Shown here: piece after piece, positions 6,834 to 6,869 of the stretch
How the letters are laid out: the number at the start of each line of letters is the position of its first letter
Position numbering within the stretch: the first letter of the stretch is position 1
Assembly (NCBI GenBank): GCA_013203545.1
Contig: JABMQA010000215.1
Span: 1 to 6,869 of the forward strand
Length of the DNA: 6,869 nt
From: Bacteroidota bacterium
GTDB taxonomy: Bacteria > Bacteroidota > Bacteroidia > Bacteroidales > 4484-276
Direction of reading: 5' to 3'
The notes under the pieces: model-generated
Told to the model about the DNA's origin: nothing
Seen by the model: only the letters and a program-made list of their open reading frames with translations
Databases searched by the model: none
Program-made: the position numbers and the translations under genes

Positions 6834-6869
6834 CACTTTAGGCACTTTAGGCACTTTAGGCACTTTAGG
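6834..6869. repeat. 9-bp tandem repeat array, four exact CACTTTAGG copies reaching the window edge
   Basis: Four perfect copies of CACTTTAGG occupy 6834-6842, 6843-6851, 6852-6860 and 6861-6869. The array ends exactly at the window edge, so it may continue. The 9-bp unit equals three codons, but no gene is visible here to carry it. Perfect identity between copies suggests recent slippage expansion or active upkeep. The reverse complement of the unit recurs at 6744-6783. Confidence 0.9.

Larger units (their letters stand above)
6563..6869. other. Non-coding region upstream of mraZ
   Basis: This AT-rich stretch of 307 bases has no credible gene on either strand. The part nearest mraZ holds the short leader, the promoter box and the TGGGA repeats. 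Positions from about 6613 to 6740 contain A/T runs and nothing I can name. From 6744 to the right edge lies the repeat block described separately. I see no tRNA, rRNA or riboswitch. The gene on the far side of the repeats is outside the window, so it is unknown whether this is a divergent or a tandem intergenic region. Confidence 0.8.

Noticed and set aside
6834..6869. Possible CRISPR array
   Set aside because: The repeats are 9 bp long and directly adjacent, with no spacers between them.
6744..6869. Possible intrinsic terminator formed by the inverted repeats
   Set aside because: The loop would be long (at least 75 bases for the 15-bp stem at 6744-6758 and 6834-6848), the stem is not GC-rich, and no T-run follows on either strand.

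Overview
The window is one stretch of a division and cell wall (dcw) cluster, all read from the minus strand. In transcription order, from the right end to the left end, the genes are mraZ, rsmH (mraW), a small ftsL-like gene, ftsI (PBP, with a C-terminal PASTA domain), murE and mraY. mraY runs off the left edge and lacks only its last residues. No accessory genes, mobile elements, RNA genes or defence loci were seen.

The organism is most likely a member of the Bacteroidota, probably of a Bacteroidales-like lineage. The signs are a promoter box upstream of mraZ of the Bacteroidota form TAnnTTTG (TATCTTTG), the lack of a convincing Shine-Dalgarno sequence at any of the six starts, a division-type PBP carrying a single PASTA domain, a divergent short FtsL-like protein, and a MraY enlarged by an insertion of roughly 50 residues. 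MurE carries the DNPR motif, so the cell wall should contain meso-diaminopimelate.

Layout: positions 6563-6869 are non-coding and hold the cluster promoter, a probable MraZ operator (two TGGGA boxes exactly 10 bp apart), and a 9-bp tandem repeat array at the right edge with an inverted, degenerate partner to its left. Positions 1-6562 are almost wholly coding. Gene junctions are very tight: 1-nt overlap mraZ/rsmH, 14-base gap rsmH/ftsL, 4-nt overlap ftsL/ftsI, 1-nt overlap ftsI/murE, 3-base gap murE/mraY. This fits one polycistronic message with coupled translation.

The genes work together as follows. MraZ probably represses the cluster. RsmH methylates 16S rRNA. The FtsL-like protein and FtsI belong to the septal machine, where FtsI cross-links septal peptidoglycan. 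MurE adds diaminopimelate to the cytoplasmic precursor. MraY moves the completed precursor onto undecaprenyl phosphate to make lipid I. The next genes beyond the left edge are expected to be further dcw members (murD, ftsW, murG, murC, ftsQ, ftsA, ftsZ), but that is inference.

I found no new system. The points most worth a second look are the MraZ operator/promoter arrangement and the 9-bp repeat block with its inverted partner.
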